This document shows, in pieces, positions 14,818 to 23,632 of a stretch of 64,000 bases of DNA. Position numbers and translations under genes: made by a program. The notes below the pieces were generated by a model that was given only the letters and a program-made list of their open reading frames with translations, ran no database searches and was not told the DNA's origin. The stretch spans positions 1 through 64,000 of the forward strand of contig NZ_JAJEPS010000013.1 in NCBI RefSeq assembly GCF_020686965.1, read 5' to 3'. Numbering within the stretch: the stretch's first letter is position 1; each line of letters begins with the position of its first letter. This DNA is from Hominiventricola filiformis. Its GTDB lineage: Bacteria > Bacillota > Clostridia > Lachnospirales > Lachnospiraceae.

Positions 14818-15259
14818 TGATGTGCCTCCACAAAATCCCGATTTGTCAATTTTATTTTATCATATTTCATCATCGTATTTCAACTGCACGTTCTATCAGT
14901 ATAGTGAACTCTCCTTTCAAAATTTCCTCACGGTGAGGAAATTACAAAATTGCTCGTCAGCGATTTCGTTTTTGTTGCACTGTTTGTGAGATAATCGTTT
15001 TGCAAAATGTTATGGCTGGGGGTATTAGGGGGCAGTGCCCCAGTGTAGCGGCTAACAAGTGGGAAAATGGCACGAGTGTCTATATTTTCCCTATGCTTGC
15101 TATAGCAAGTATAGGGAGAATATTTGACAGCGAGTGTATATAATTTCCCCATGCTTGCTATATGCAAGTATGCGGGAATGTATATATTTTCCCCCTGCTT
15201 GCTATATGCAAGTATGCGGGAATGTATATATTTTCCCCCTGCTTGCTAATAATGTTGAC
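14818..15259. other. Non-coding region with oriT/origin-like repeats
   Basis: No gene. It contains short dyads (TTTCCTCACGGTGAGGAAA at about 14923-14941), the GGGGCAGTGCCCC palindrome (15028-15041) and the tandem repeats at 15079-15249. Confidence 0.65.
15028..15249. repeat. GGGGCA palindrome plus tandem 43-44 bp repeats, candidate oriT or origin
   Basis: Tandem units start near 15079, 15138, 15181 and 15225 (the last partial). Each has a TATATATTTTCCCC tract followed by the dyad TGCTTGC-TATA-TGCAAG and CGGGAATG. The units at 15138 and 15181 are almost identical. The palindrome GGGGCAGTGCCCC sits just before. The repeats are adjacent to an RHH/coiled-coil protein gene and near a MobC-like gene, which suggests a mobilization or replication site of island 2. 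Confidence 0.5.
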
Positions 15260-15811
15260 CTACAGATTTTCGGTGTCAAGTAATGTGTTAAGCTGCGATT
15301 TCCACGCCATAATATTTTCGATTTCTTTTTCAAAAACATAGGATTCTTTTTGACGTTTTCGTTCCAAAAATTTATTCCAATAATAGTCCTTTTCCTTTTC
15401 TAAATCATTGATGTACTCTTGTAATTCGTCCCGTTCCTCTGAGGAATATTCTTCGGCATCAACGGTCATTTCTGCCATTTCTTTTTTATTGCTTTCAACT
15501 TCATCCATCAAATCAATATAATCGTCCAAATCTCCCCACAACAGCAAAAATTTCAGAAACGTATCATCTGAAAACATGGCAAACCAACAACGTTGATACC
15601 ACTGTTCCGCATACATCCGTTCGTCACTTCCATTGGAATATGTTCCGTCTACTAAATCCCCGATGAAGTTCTCCAACAGTTCTGAAATCGTCAGACCGCC
15701 CTCACCTGATTTTTCGGCAAGGCGTCTCACATCTGCATCGGAAAGATTCACTGTTATGGTTCTTGGTTTTATAGTTTCAATTTCTTCTCTTTGTAAACTA
15801 TAGTCTCTCAT
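15260..15811 (-). CDS. RHH/coiled-coil protein of island 2
   Basis: 183 residues. Residues 17-55 have an RHH-like start (TITVNLSDADVRRLAEKSG then LTISELLENFIGDLV). A tryptophan-rich middle follows (EQWYQRCWFAMFSDDTFLKFLLLWGD), and the C-terminal 80 residues are a long charged coiled coil. It probably binds DNA, perhaps the adjacent tandem repeats at 15079-15249, and may serve as a relaxosome or partition accessory. It lies just downstream of the MobC-like and integrase genes on the same strand. Family not identified with certainty. Confidence 0.6.
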   Translation of the reverse strand: MRDYSLQREEIETIKPRTITVNLSDADVRRLAEKSGEGGLTISELLENFIGDLVDGTYSNGSDERMYAEQWYQRCWFAMFSDDTFLKFLLLWGDLDDYIDLMDEVESNKKEMAEMTVDAEEYSSEERDELQEYINDLEKEKDYYWNKFLERKRQKESYVFEKEIENIMAWKSQLNTLLDTENL

Positions 15812-15877
15812 TACTTCCTCCCGTTTTATTCTGCTTGTTGTCCATAAATCAAACCAACATACAACACCAGAATATAT

Positions 15878-16240
15878 TTAATTATTCTCCTTTAAGCTAT
15901 TAAGCAATTCCAAAATCATTCTTAATTGTTCCAGTTTATCTGCATCAAAATTATCTGCTGATTCTAAACGTATTAAATGGTTTTCTATATTGCACAACTG
16001 ACTTTTCACTTCACTTATTAAGCGTATATTTCCATAGCAAACAACTTTCTGATGCATTAGTGACTGAATACAAAATTCTTGTTTCAACAGACCAGATAGT
16101 GCCGCTCTTTGATTTATCTGTTCTCGCTCATCTTCGGTAACTCTCATATTGAAAATGATTTTACGCTTACGTCCCTTAGTATCTTGCTTTTTAACTTCTG
16201 TTTCATTTTTTGAATCAGCCCTCTTAAACATTTTCATCAT
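15878..16240 (-). CDS. MobC-like mobilization protein
   Basis: 120 residues. The pattern KRKIIFNMRVTEDEREQINQRAALSGLLKQEFCIQSLM, then a middle VVCYGN, then a leucine-rich helix ending in LELLNSL, matches plasmid MobC-type relaxosome accessory proteins. A shorter relative is encoded at 28749-29084 in island 3 with the same position relative to integrase. It overlaps the integrase 3' end by 17 bp, so it is translated from the same message. No relaxase gene is present in island 2, so mobilization would need one in trans. Confidence 0.75.
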   Translation of the reverse strand: MMKMFKRADSKNETEVKKQDTKGRKRKIIFNMRVTEDEREQINQRAALSGLLKQEFCIQSLMHQKVVCYGNIRLISEVKSQLCNIENHLIRLESADNFDADKLEQLRMILELLNSLKENN

Positions 16241-17339
16241 CCCCTGTCAAATTTATTTTTTCACTAGCTCTAATCCTATCTTCCGATAGTTTCTCTGCAA
16301 GTTCATACTGTTTTGATGGATACAGGTGTGCATACATATATGTGATTGATATTCCTTTATGTCCTAGCCGCTCCGCTATCGCAACTGGTGAAAATCCCAA
16401 TTCAATCAAATGTGCGGCATGAGAATGTCGCAAATCATGAATCCTAATTCTTTTTACACCGCTCTCTTTACAACCTCTATCCATTTCATGATGTAAGTAA
16501 CTTTTGGTAACATTAAAAATCCTCATATTGGGTGTTATCCCATAAAGAGAAGCTATAAAATCTTGGATTTCTTCGCACAAAAAATCCGGCAATGAAATAG
16601 TCCGATTGCTCTGTTCCGTTTTAGGATCAGTAATCATATCTTTCTGTCCAATACGTTGATAGCTTTTATTGATAATTAACTGCTTCGTAACAAAATTAAA
16701 ATCGCTTGGTGTCAATGCCAGAAGCTCTCCCTCTCTAATTCCAGTCCAATACAATATCTCAAATGCGTAATATGACACAGGTTTGACCTTCATATACTCG
16801 ATAAATTGCAAAAACTCGTCTTGCGTCCAGAAATGCATTTCTTTAGCATTTTGTCGCCCCATTTTTCCTGCTTGTGCAGATGGATTGACCGGTAACGAAT
16901 AAAATCTTCTGGCATGGTTAAAAATTGCACTTAATTGATTTTGGATAGTACGCAGATATGTCGGTGAGTATGCATTTCCATCTTCATCTCTGGCGTTCAG
17001 CAACTCATTCTGCCATTGGATAATATCCGATGCTTTTATAGATGCTAATGAGCGTGAGCCAAAGTAAGGAATAAGTTTATTATCAATGATATAACGCTTA
17101 TTCTCCATTGTGCTTTCCCTAATGCGTGGCTTCATATCATTCATATAAATCTCTGCAAATGCCTTAAAACTCATATTCATATCCTTAGACTGCGACTGTA
17201 GAAATTCCCTCTCCCATGCCAAAGCCTCTTTCTTTGTCTGAAATCCACGTTTAGTTTTAATCTGCTTGTTCCCCATCCAATCTATGTATCGAATATAGAC
17301 CTTCCAAGTTCCTCTTTTTGTATCCTTGCTTGCACTCAA
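16224..17339 (-). CDS. Tyrosine recombinase (integrase) of island 2
   Basis: 371 residues. The N-terminal AP2-like arm-binding domain is within GTWKVYIRYIDWMGNKQIKTKRGF, followed by a SAM-like core-binding domain (residues 55-150) and the catalytic domain. The catalytic domain shows TGIREGEL (first Arg), HDLRHSHAAHL (H-x-x-R) and GHKGISITYMYAHLYP (His and the nucleophilic Tyr). The start is TTG at 17339 with AGGAGG 7 bases upstream. It is the likely enzyme for the 11370/19113 junctions, binding the TGCAAGC arm pairs. It is clearly related to the integrase at 29074. Confidence 0.93.
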   Translation of the reverse strand: MSASKDTKRGTWKVYIRYIDWMGNKQIKTKRGFQTKKEALAWEREFLQSQSKDMNMSFKAFAEIYMNDMKPRIRESTMENKRYIIDNKLIPYFGSRSLASIKASDIIQWQNELLNARDEDGNAYSPTYLRTIQNQLSAIFNHARRFYSLPVNPSAQAGKMGRQNAKEMHFWTQDEFLQFIEYMKVKPVSYYAFEILYWTGIREGELLALTPSDFNFVTKQLIINKSYQRIGQKDMITDPKTEQSNRTISLPDFLCEEIQDFIASLYGITPNMRIFNVTKSYLHHEMDRGCKESGVKRIRIHDLRHSHAAHLIELGFSPVAIAERLGHKGISITYMYAHLYPSKQYELAEKLSEDRIRASEKINLTGDDENV

Positions 17340-17394
17340 AGTTAATCCTCCTAATACCTAATCGTCCAAGTATATATGGCATACATATATATGC

Positions 17395-17524
17395 GTCTAT
17401 TTTTTAGACTTGAACTGTCGTCTATTTTTTAGATGAGTACAGGGTCTATTTTTTAGACGACAACGTTTTTCACTGTTTTCTTGTCGTCTGATTTTTAGAT
17501 GCCACTCTCGTCTAATTTTTAGAC
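17395..17524. repeat. Five palindromic iterons GTCTATTTTTTAGAC
   Basis: 15-bp imperfect palindromes at 17395, 17420, 17444, 17486 and 17510, spaced 25, 24, 42 and 24 bp. The repeats share TCTA/TCTG, an AT core and TAGA. They fill the gap between the integrase start and the end of the HTH-like gene. They look like initiator iterons or a multi-site operator controlling the integrase. Confidence 0.85.
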
Positions 17525-17551
17525 TCGTAAAATTCTTTTATTTGTTTTCCG

Positions 17552-17986
17552 TTATTTTCTTTGTGGTTGCTTTCTTTTGCTCTTAGCATTTTTACCGATA
17601 CGTTCATCTGTAAACCAATCTCTCCTTTTGCTATGGTAATTCTTCCATTCCGCACTAAATTCAAACTTTGACGGAGAATATGCATTTGATGCCAATTGTT
17701 TTATTAAACCATTATCTATCAATTCTTTTTTCACTTTCAAAAATGTTTGGCGGCTTATAGATGCATCTTTTATTGCATTCTCATACGTGTAAGTGAATAC
17801 TTTGTTTCCTTTCGCTCTGAACTTCATGTACGTAAATACCCTATAACTATTTGCAGATAAATCCATCACAGCATCCGAATGAAATTGAGTATTAGCAAGT
17901 CTGACATAACCGCTTTCTATACCGTTATCCGTTATTGTTTCATAAAACTCAAACTTCCTTATCGTACTCTTTCTAGATTTTCCCAT
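17552..17986 (-). CDS. Replication-initiator-like or winged-helix DNA-binding protein
   Basis: 144 residues from ATG 17986, with GGAG 10 bases upstream; an in-frame GTG is two codons earlier. The segment SANSYRVFTYMKFRAKGNKVFTYTYENAIKDASISRQTFLKVKKELIDNGLIKQL is a winged helix of the kind found in plasmid RepA/RepN initiators and phage DnaD-like N-termini. In these a kinase-like FTY(P)YxxA segment precedes the recognition helix. The C-terminus is very basic. The five iterons lie directly downstream (17395-17524), making it the prime candidate to bind them. Confidence 0.6.
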   Translation of the reverse strand: MGKSRKSTIRKFEFYETITDNGIESGYVRLANTQFHSDAVMDLSANSYRVFTYMKFRAKGNKVFTYTYENAIKDASISRQTFLKVKKELIDNGLIKQLASNAYSPSKFEFSAEWKNYHSKRRDWFTDERIGKNAKSKRKQPQRK

Positions 17987-18092
17987 GACCACGTTTCTCC
18001 TTGATTATCATATAAAAACGCGGTACAATTTATTAAACGAAATAAATATCCGCACTTTCTAACAGCTCTTCCTTTGCCGAGGGAGGGCTGTT

Positions 18093-18299
18093 TTATTCTT
18101 TAGTCATGCCGTAAATCTTTTTTTCATAATAAGCCCTTGGAATACGTCCGCAAATAGTTGTATAACCTTGCTCTTTCAGTTCTTCATTCCAACCTGCAAT
18201 CATGCGATACGCAAAAGGTCTGGAAATCTGTAAATCATGCATCACCGTTTCTACTCTCACAAAAAGCTGTTCACTTTTTAATTTTTTCGATGTACTCAT
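18093..18299 (-). CDS. Small winged-helix/excisionase-like protein
   Basis: 68 residues from ATG 18299, with GGAGG 9 bases upstream. The sequence LFVRVETVMHDLQISRPFAYRMIAGWNEELKEQGY...ICGRIPRAYYEKKIYG aligns by eye with the 62-residue protein at 30165 in island 3 (ELSVSKPYAYKLIRQLNEELKAKGF...ISGRVNRQYFYERLYG). Proteins of this type next to Firmicute integrases act as excisionase-like directionality factors or small regulators. It is divergent from the XRE repressor gene. Confidence 0.75.
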   Translation of the reverse strand: MSTSKKLKSEQLFVRVETVMHDLQISRPFAYRMIAGWNEELKEQGYTTICGRIPRAYYEKKIYGMTKE

Positions 18300-18311
18300 T
18301 ATTCGCAACCT

Positions 18312-18454
18312 CCATTTTGTTCTCTTTTTTGTTATTTGGTGACCATTTTGTCCCCCCTTGTATTCATATTATCTAATGTAACACTTTTTGTCAATCTTTA
18401 TTGTGCTTAGGTTCTCATTTTGTTCTTGACAATGTATGTACAATGTATTAGAAT
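18312..18454 (+). promoter_or_regulatory. Repressor promoter and CATTTTGT operators of island 2
   Basis: TTGACA at 18426-18431, 17-bp spacer, TAGAAT at 18449-18454 drive the XRE gene. Three copies of CCATTTTGTTC or close variants lie at 18312-18324, 18343-18353 and 18415-18427, the last touching the -35 box. They are likely operators for the repressor controlling both divergent directions. Confidence 0.6.
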
Positions 18455-18481
18455 AAAAAAAATATGATTGGAGATATTATT

Positions 18482-18997
18482 ATGAATGTCAGCGAAAAAA
18501 TCAGATATTATAGAGAACTCCGTGGGTTGACTCAACAACAGCTTGCGGATTTTTCTGGTATTCCTCTGGGTACACTAAAAAAGTACGAAACAGGTAATAG
18601 AAATCCCAAACAAGAACCTTTACAACGCATTGCTGATGCCTTACATATTAGTATCACCTCTTTTCAAGACATTCATTTAGAAACCATTGGAGAAGTTGCA
18701 CCTTATCTATTTGCTATCTCCAAAGTTGGCAAAGTTCAGTTTCATGGTAACAAAGATGCTGATGGAAAATTTGACCTAAATACTCTGACCATATCTTTTG
18801 ATTCTCCTGTATTAAAGCATTTTCTAAAGGAATGGGCAGACAGTAAAGTTATCATCGACCATTTAAGAGATGAAGCTCAATTTTCTCCAGATGAAACAAC
18901 AAAAGCATTTTTACTTAACCGTGCTGATGAAATTGAGCAAGAATTGGAACTCCGAATGGTTGATTCTCAAATGCTCATACAAAGTGCAAAAAAATAA
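18482..18997 (+). CDS. XRE-family repressor of island 2
   Basis: 171 residues from ATG 18482 (GGAG about 10 bases upstream). N-terminal HTH_3 domain: IRYYRELRGLTQQQLADFSGIPLGTLKKYETGNRNP, with helices 2 and 3 well defined. The C-terminal half resembles neither a LexA protease nor an ImmA partner, so control is probably by concentration or a bound partner. It is the divergent regulator of the Xis-like/initiator/integrase operon. The equivalent position in island 3 is held by the gene at 30690. Terminated at 18998-19014. Confidence 0.85.
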   Translation: MNVSEKIRYYRELRGLTQQQLADFSGIPLGTLKKYETGNRNPKQEPLQRIADALHISITSFQDIHLETIGEVAPYLFAISKVGKVQFHGNKDADGKFDLNTLTISFDSPVLKHFLKEWADSKVIIDHLRDEAQFSPDETTKAFLLNRADEIEQELELRMVDSQMLIQSAKK

Positions 18998-19014
18998 GGA
19001 GCCTTATCGGCTCC
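18998..19014 (+). terminator. Terminator of XRE gene, island 2
   Basis: GGAGCC-TTATC-GGCTCC directly after the stop codon, followed by TCGCTTGTTTATT. Confidence 0.65.
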
Positions 19015-19046
19015 TCGCTTGTTTATTCGTTGCATTTTCCTCAAAC

Positions 19047-19065
19047 TGCAAGCATTTTGCAAGCA
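19047..19065. repeat. Right integrase arm repeats of island 2
   Basis: Direct TGCAAGCA copies at 19047 and 19058, spacing 11 bp, matching 11483-11502. They end 47 bp before the core at 19113. Confidence 0.75.
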
Positions 19066-19112
19066 CAAAGCCCAGAAACCTTTGATTTATAAGGCTTCTG
19101 GGCTTTATTATA

Positions 19113-19129
19113 CTATTCAAACTCGACAA
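19113..19129. repeat. Attachment-core-like site between islands 2 and 3
   Basis: Minus strand TTGTCGAGTTTGAATAG, resembling the guaA end. Directly left lies the hairpin AAAGCCCAGAA...TTCTGGGCTTT at 19066-19106. Confidence 0.7.
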
Positions 19130-19224
19130 TCACTAATCAATTTTGTTTAGAGATTATTTGTTGCCGTGTTCGCTTTTCTTTCGATTTTTTGATTTATCCA
19201 TATTATCCTGCCTATATGGGCTGA

Positions 19225-19242
19225 TGTTATCAGTCTGTTATC
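19225..19242. repeat. Left integrase arm repeats of island 3
   Basis: Direct TGTTATC copies at 19225 and 19236, spacing 11 bp, 95 bp from the core. The matching pair at the other end is at 31371 and 31382. Confidence 0.75.
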
Positions 19243-19323
19243 GGTATTGATAACACCCGCTCCGTAGCTGTGGATAATAGCAATATATTCCGCTTCAGAT
19301 TATAAGCGGTTTTGCTTAGGAAA

Positions 19324-20193
19324 TCAACCATTTGTTTCTGTATCTTCAATAAGATTTTTCTTTAGTGCCTCAATCGTATCTTGGTTCTTTCTTAAAAGTT
19401 CTAATTGCCTGTACGCTTTTTCTCTTAATATTTTCAACCTTTCAATTTTAGGCACTTCCTGCCTTATCAGGTCTGCGTTTGTATCTTCCAGATTGATAAG
19501 CACAACCAATTCTTCCGCAGAAGCAAAATCTCTGATATTAGGAGTTTTCCCTTTTATTCCTTTTTCATTTCTCCATTGTGCTGCCGTTTTTCCAAACAAA
19601 GCCATATTTAGAATATCTGCTTCTGAAGCGTATGTATATGCCATTTCCTGCGGAGATAATGTAGGAGTTATCAAAAATTCTTTTACTGCATCCGTGTGGA
19701 TACGATAGTTTATTTTTGAAAGTTCTCTCTTTACATCCCAGCCAATCGCTAACCGATCTGCTTCATCTTTCTTTAATCGCTGATAATCTTTGATGATATA
19801 AAGCTTAAATTCCGGCGAAATCCATGAAGCAAACTCGAAAGCTATATCTGTATGAGCATAAGTACCGCCATATCGTCCTGATTTTGATACGATGCCGATT
19901 GCATCCGTTGCTTTTATCCATTGTTGCGGTGTCAATGTAAAAGCATTATCTCCTGATTCCGCTTTAAACCTATCGAATTCGATAGGTTTAAAATTAGGAT
20001 TGTGAATTTGTTCCCACAAGCCCAAAAATGAAATCGTAGAATGATTACGCATCCAGTTTGCTACCACGATAAAAGCATTGTCTGGATTTTTATATTTTGC
20101 AATATCCGTAAGTGAAATGTAAGCATCTTCATTAACAACATCGCCCATCACTCTGATTTCTGTTCCATTGGCATCTATTTTCATGTTTTTCAA
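19324..20193 (-). CDS. KilA-N domain protein
   Basis: 289 residues from TTG 20193 (GGGGAAG 8 bases upstream; longer and shorter starts are possible). The N-terminal KilA-N domain is recognised by ANGTEIRVMGDVVNEDAYISLTDIAKYKN, then NWMRNHSTISFLGLWEQIHNPNF and KSGRYGGTYAHTDIAFEFASWISPEFKLYIIKDYQRLK. The last stretch is the typical GRYGGTYAHxDIA...WxSPEF motif. The rest is helical, ending in a charged coiled coil. KilA-N proteins bind DNA and are common in phages and in defence-related islands. It is encoded alone at the left end of island 3. Precise role unknown. Confidence 0.85.
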   Translation of the reverse strand: MKNMKIDANGTEIRVMGDVVNEDAYISLTDIAKYKNPDNAFIVVANWMRNHSTISFLGLWEQIHNPNFKPIEFDRFKAESGDNAFTLTPQQWIKATDAIGIVSKSGRYGGTYAHTDIAFEFASWISPEFKLYIIKDYQRLKKDEADRLAIGWDVKRELSKINYRIHTDAVKEFLITPTLSPQEMAYTYASEADILNMALFGKTAAQWRNEKGIKGKTPNIRDFASAEELVVLINLEDTNADLIRQEVPKIERLKILREKAYRQLELLRKNQDTIEALKKNLIEDTETNG

Positions 20194-20315
20194 TCTTGAA
20201 ACTTCCCCTTTCTGTAATATTGACACTATTTTCACACTAAATAGCTATTTCGGTGTTATACCTATATCCTTTACAAATATCTTATCTACTTATGCTGTGA
20301 TGAAAGGTTGTGATG

Positions 20316-20350
20316 AAAGCCACATTCTAATTGAATTTGAATGTGGCTTT
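20316..20350. terminator. Hairpin after the SbcC-like gene
   Basis: AAAGCCACATTC pairs with GAATGTGGCTTT (12 bp). No strong T run on either side, so function as a terminator is only likely. Confidence 0.5.
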
Positions 20351-20374
20351 GATAGAACTTACCATAAGTAAGTA

Positions 20375-23300
20375 TTATTGTCGGCTTGAGTTGCAAACCA
20401 AATATATTACCTGATGATCTTGTGCAATCTTGTCCAACATTTCTCGTGCGCGTTTCGTGTGTTTATCGTCCAAATTTACAAACGGATCATCAAGAATCAA
20501 AAACGGTTTTTCCTCGCCAAACAGTGCATCCACAAGGGCTAATCTCATACATAGTACGATACAATCTATCATACCAGCACTGAAACTGCCTACTTCACGA
20601 GCCGCACCTTTCTCGTCAATATGTAAATGCAAGTCGTTATCGACCATCACCTTACCAATTCCTTTTTCCATAAGAGTATCAGAATAATACTTAAAACCAC
20701 GTTCAACTTTACCTATATAACTATTGGCAAGATTATCCTTAGCTCGGTTCAATAAGAACATTGTCTGTTCGGTAAGAGCACATTTTTTTTCTGCATTCTC
20801 CTCTTCAATCTTTAATCGTGCCATACGATCTTCCCATACAGGGATGTTCTCGACTAAACGACGAATGCTATCACGCTCCTGACGTAGATTGCGCAGTTTT
20901 TCATCAATATTATCAATTTGTTCTTGGATGTTTTTTTCAGATATCTGCAATTCTTCCATATTCGGAATACTCACATCTGCATCAGCTGCATCGTTTTCAA
21001 CATCAGGATTTTCTTCCATAAAAGTTATCAGTTTTCTCTGAGCTTCGGCAAGGGCTTTCTCGGTAGATTCTCTGCTATGTACATCCTCATCTGCATGGTC
21101 AAGCAGGTTCTCCGGGGTATCTCCCGAAAGTTGATATTTTGCCAAGAACTGTTCCACCAACGCATTGGCTTGCATTTTTCGGGACGAAGTGCTTTCAAAA
21201 TCTTGCGTATAGCGAGCAAGGCGTTCGGTTGCTTCTCTATACCCATCAAACCGTTTCCGAAGATTTTGCAGACAGCTATTATATGGCAAGGTCTGATCCA
21301 GCGCATTGTAAGAAAGCAAAATTCTGCGAATCTCCTCCGTCAATGTATTCGCACGCGCTTGATATTTTGCGTTGCCCTCCAACATCGCTTGTTTCTTAGC
21401 TGTAAGTTCTCGATAATCCCTAACCTCACTACTCAGTTCACGAATCCCTTGCCGCAAGTCATCAGGCAGAATAACAGGATAATATGTATGTAGAACGGAA
21501 ACAATTTGTTCACGACAACTATTTATCTTTTTATTCAACGCTTCACGCTTTTCCGTTACCGCTTTGCTCTCTGCCATTAAAGTCTGATATCGACTACAGC
21601 TTTCACGCAACTCTTTTACAAAGTCATCCCGGTATTCGGTATGAGGAAAATATTGGTCAAACAGTGACCGAATATCCTGATTCTTCCCTTCAATCTCTGC
21701 ATCAATTTCCTTCAACTCGCTCTCTACAGTCTTCTTCTTTTTATTTAACTCTGTGTAAGTTTTTACGTCAATGAGCAGTTTCACCAGTTTGTTGTCCGGC
21801 TCCGCTGCATTCTCGTAAAAGCGTAACAGAAAATCGTTCAAGGCATGCTGCAAATCGTAAAGCTCTTGATTTTCTGCATCAGAAATTGCACTTGCTTTAA
21901 TGACCGAAGTCGTGCCTTGTTTTTGATTTTTAATTGCAGATTGAGTATGCAGCCAAAATGAAGCAAATAAAGCCCCAAAACCAATAACGAGAAGGATAAT
22001 GCCGGGAATCAAGAAATTCAGTACCAAGCCAACAATACCAACAATCAGAAATACTACCCCTGCACCACCGCAAAGCAAGGGCATTTTTAATGCTGGCGGA
22101 GTTTCACTTACACGCTCCTGCTGCACGATGGTTGTTTGCGTATTTTTTCTGGTAATAAGTTCTGCGATTCGGCGACTATCCTTTTGCTTATCTCGAATTT
22201 CATCTTCCGTAGGCACACCCAATGCAAAGGTACGTTTCAGCGCCTTGTATTGTTGTTGTTCGCTTTCGGGAAAACCATGTACAGCACGGCTTTGTTTCAG
22301 TACATCACGATCATGCTGAGCCTGTTCGCAGGCATCCAAAACACTATCACTCGGCATCCCAGAACCGAATAACTCTTTAAGCCGGGCAAGACATTTCTGA
22401 TTTTCAACAGGTATCGAAAGATCGGCTTGCCGATGCTGTGCATCGCTTAACTCATCTGCAATATCCATATATTTTTGCAGCTCTTCTTCCGTAGGGAGAG
22501 AAGATTTAAAGCGCTCAGACAATATTTTAAGCCGTTCCAATTCTTCCGGCAGCATCTGGGCCGTCACCTTTGCGGAAACTTCTCCCAGTTCCTTACAGTC
22601 TTGATCACAATGATCAATATCCGATACTACCTTATCATTATCTGCAAACCACTGCTGTTCTCTATCGACTATCTCCCTGTCTGCATTGTTAAACTTTAAT
22701 GCCTGCAGGCGTTGCCTCTCCTGCTGAATCACACTCAGATTCTCGCGTTGCGTCTTGATTTCCTCTGGAGTCGGATACCCTGCAGGATAATTCTTATCCA
22801 TCTCATGCAAATATTGCTGATTCTTGCTGATATCTGTACGCAATTCCCCTAAATGTCTTTGAGTAACTTGCCGTGCTTTTTGATGCGATGCCCGTCGAAT
22901 TTTCTCACGCAAAACGCTTATGTCCTCCGTTTTGGCTGTTTTCTCTCTATTCAATTGTTCGATTTCTTCTACAATATCCTGCAGTCGCGGTTTTTGCTGT
23001 TCAGCTTGATCTTTCTGGTTTTCAAGAGTAAGGTGTTTATCGCGTACTTCATTGATAATTCCCCCATTACCACGATATGCGCGGAATTTTGTTCGATAGT
23101 CGCGCAGTTTTTTCTCAGCGGTATCATAATTGCTAAGATCATTGGTATCCTCTACCAAATTACTCAGTTTTGTTCGAATTGACGTTGTTGCTTCTACGTC
23201 ACTTGCAGATAACTGCGGAACATAGGTACTACGGGCAAAAGAATCCGCATCCAATCGGAACAGCTCTTCCCCAAGTTTTTCCGAATATACTTCACTTAGT

Positions 23301-23632
23301 CGCCGGCTGCTCAAATCTAACAAAGAAAAGGTATCTTTCGCAGCCGTCTTACCAAAATAACGAGTAACGCGGTAGCTGGTGTCCTGTATTTTAAACTCCA
23401 GATAGCCACCATACTTTCCACCCTGCCACGGATCATAGCGCTTGCGTTCATTTTCTACGATATTCCGTGCACCTGTACGAGGGAATCCATAGAACATAGC
23501 TTTGATAAAAGCAGCAAAGGTACTCTTACCAAAGCCGTTACCTTGACAGATTATTGTCAACCCATCATCAAAGGCAAAATCAAAATCAGACAGTACGCCG
23601 AAGTTTTCAATATGACATCTGATCAATTTCAT
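20375..23632 (-). CDS. SbcC/Rad50-like ATPase with membrane hairpin (YhaN-like)
   Basis: 1085 residues. N-terminal ATPase half: Walker A GNGFGKST at about residues 32-39. Long coiled coils follow, interrupted at about residues 515-560 by two adjacent membrane segments (LLCGGAGVVFLIVGIVGLVL and GIILLVIGFGALFASFWL). A second coiled coil precedes the C-terminal half with the ABC signature SFSAGM and Walker B FLILDDPF. There is no CxxC zinc hook; the hook position is taken by the membrane hairpin, as in Bacillus YhaN. It should work with the nuclease encoded just upstream as an SbcCD-like complex held at the membrane. The start overlaps that gene by 4 bp. Confidence 0.88.
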   Translation of the reverse strand: MKLIRCHIENFGVLSDFDFAFDDGLTIICQGNGFGKSTFAAFIKAMFYGFPRTGARNIVENERKRYDPWQGGKYGGYLEFKIQDTSYRVTRYFGKTAAKDTFSLLDLSSRRLSEVYSEKLGEELFRLDADSFARSTYVPQLSASDVEATTSIRTKLSNLVEDTNDLSNYDTAEKKLRDYRTKFRAYRGNGGIINEVRDKHLTLENQKDQAEQQKPRLQDIVEEIEQLNREKTAKTEDISVLREKIRRASHQKARQVTQRHLGELRTDISKNQQYLHEMDKNYPAGYPTPEEIKTQRENLSVIQQERQRLQALKFNNADREIVDREQQWFADNDKVVSDIDHCDQDCKELGEVSAKVTAQMLPEELERLKILSERFKSSLPTEEELQKYMDIADELSDAQHRQADLSIPVENQKCLARLKELFGSGMPSDSVLDACEQAQHDRDVLKQSRAVHGFPESEQQQYKALKRTFALGVPTEDEIRDKQKDSRRIAELITRKNTQTTIVQQERVSETPPALKMPLLCGGAGVVFLIVGIVGLVLNFLIPGIILLVIGFGALFASFWLHTQSAIKNQKQGTTSVIKASAISDAENQELYDLQHALNDFLLRFYENAAEPDNKLVKLLIDVKTYTELNKKKKTVESELKEIDAEIEGKNQDIRSLFDQYFPHTEYRDDFVKELRESCSRYQTLMAESKAVTEKREALNKKINSCREQIVSVLHTYYPVILPDDLRQGIRELSSEVRDYRELTAKKQAMLEGNAKYQARANTLTEEIRRILLSYNALDQTLPYNSCLQNLRKRFDGYREATERLARYTQDFESTSSRKMQANALVEQFLAKYQLSGDTPENLLDHADEDVHSRESTEKALAEAQRKLITFMEENPDVENDAADADVSIPNMEELQISEKNIQEQIDNIDEKLRNLRQERDSIRRLVENIPVWEDRMARLKIEEENAEKKCALTEQTMFLLNRAKDNLANSYIGKVERGFKYYSDTLMEKGIGKVMVDNDLHLHIDEKGAAREVGSFSAGMIDCIVLCMRLALVDALFGEEKPFLILDDPFVNLDDKHTKRAREMLDKIAQDHQVIYLVCNSSRQ

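Noticed and set aside
17395..17524. CRISPR array
   Set aside because: The repeats are only 15 bp, palindromic, irregularly spaced with 9-27 bp between, and no cas genes are present; iterons or operators fit better.
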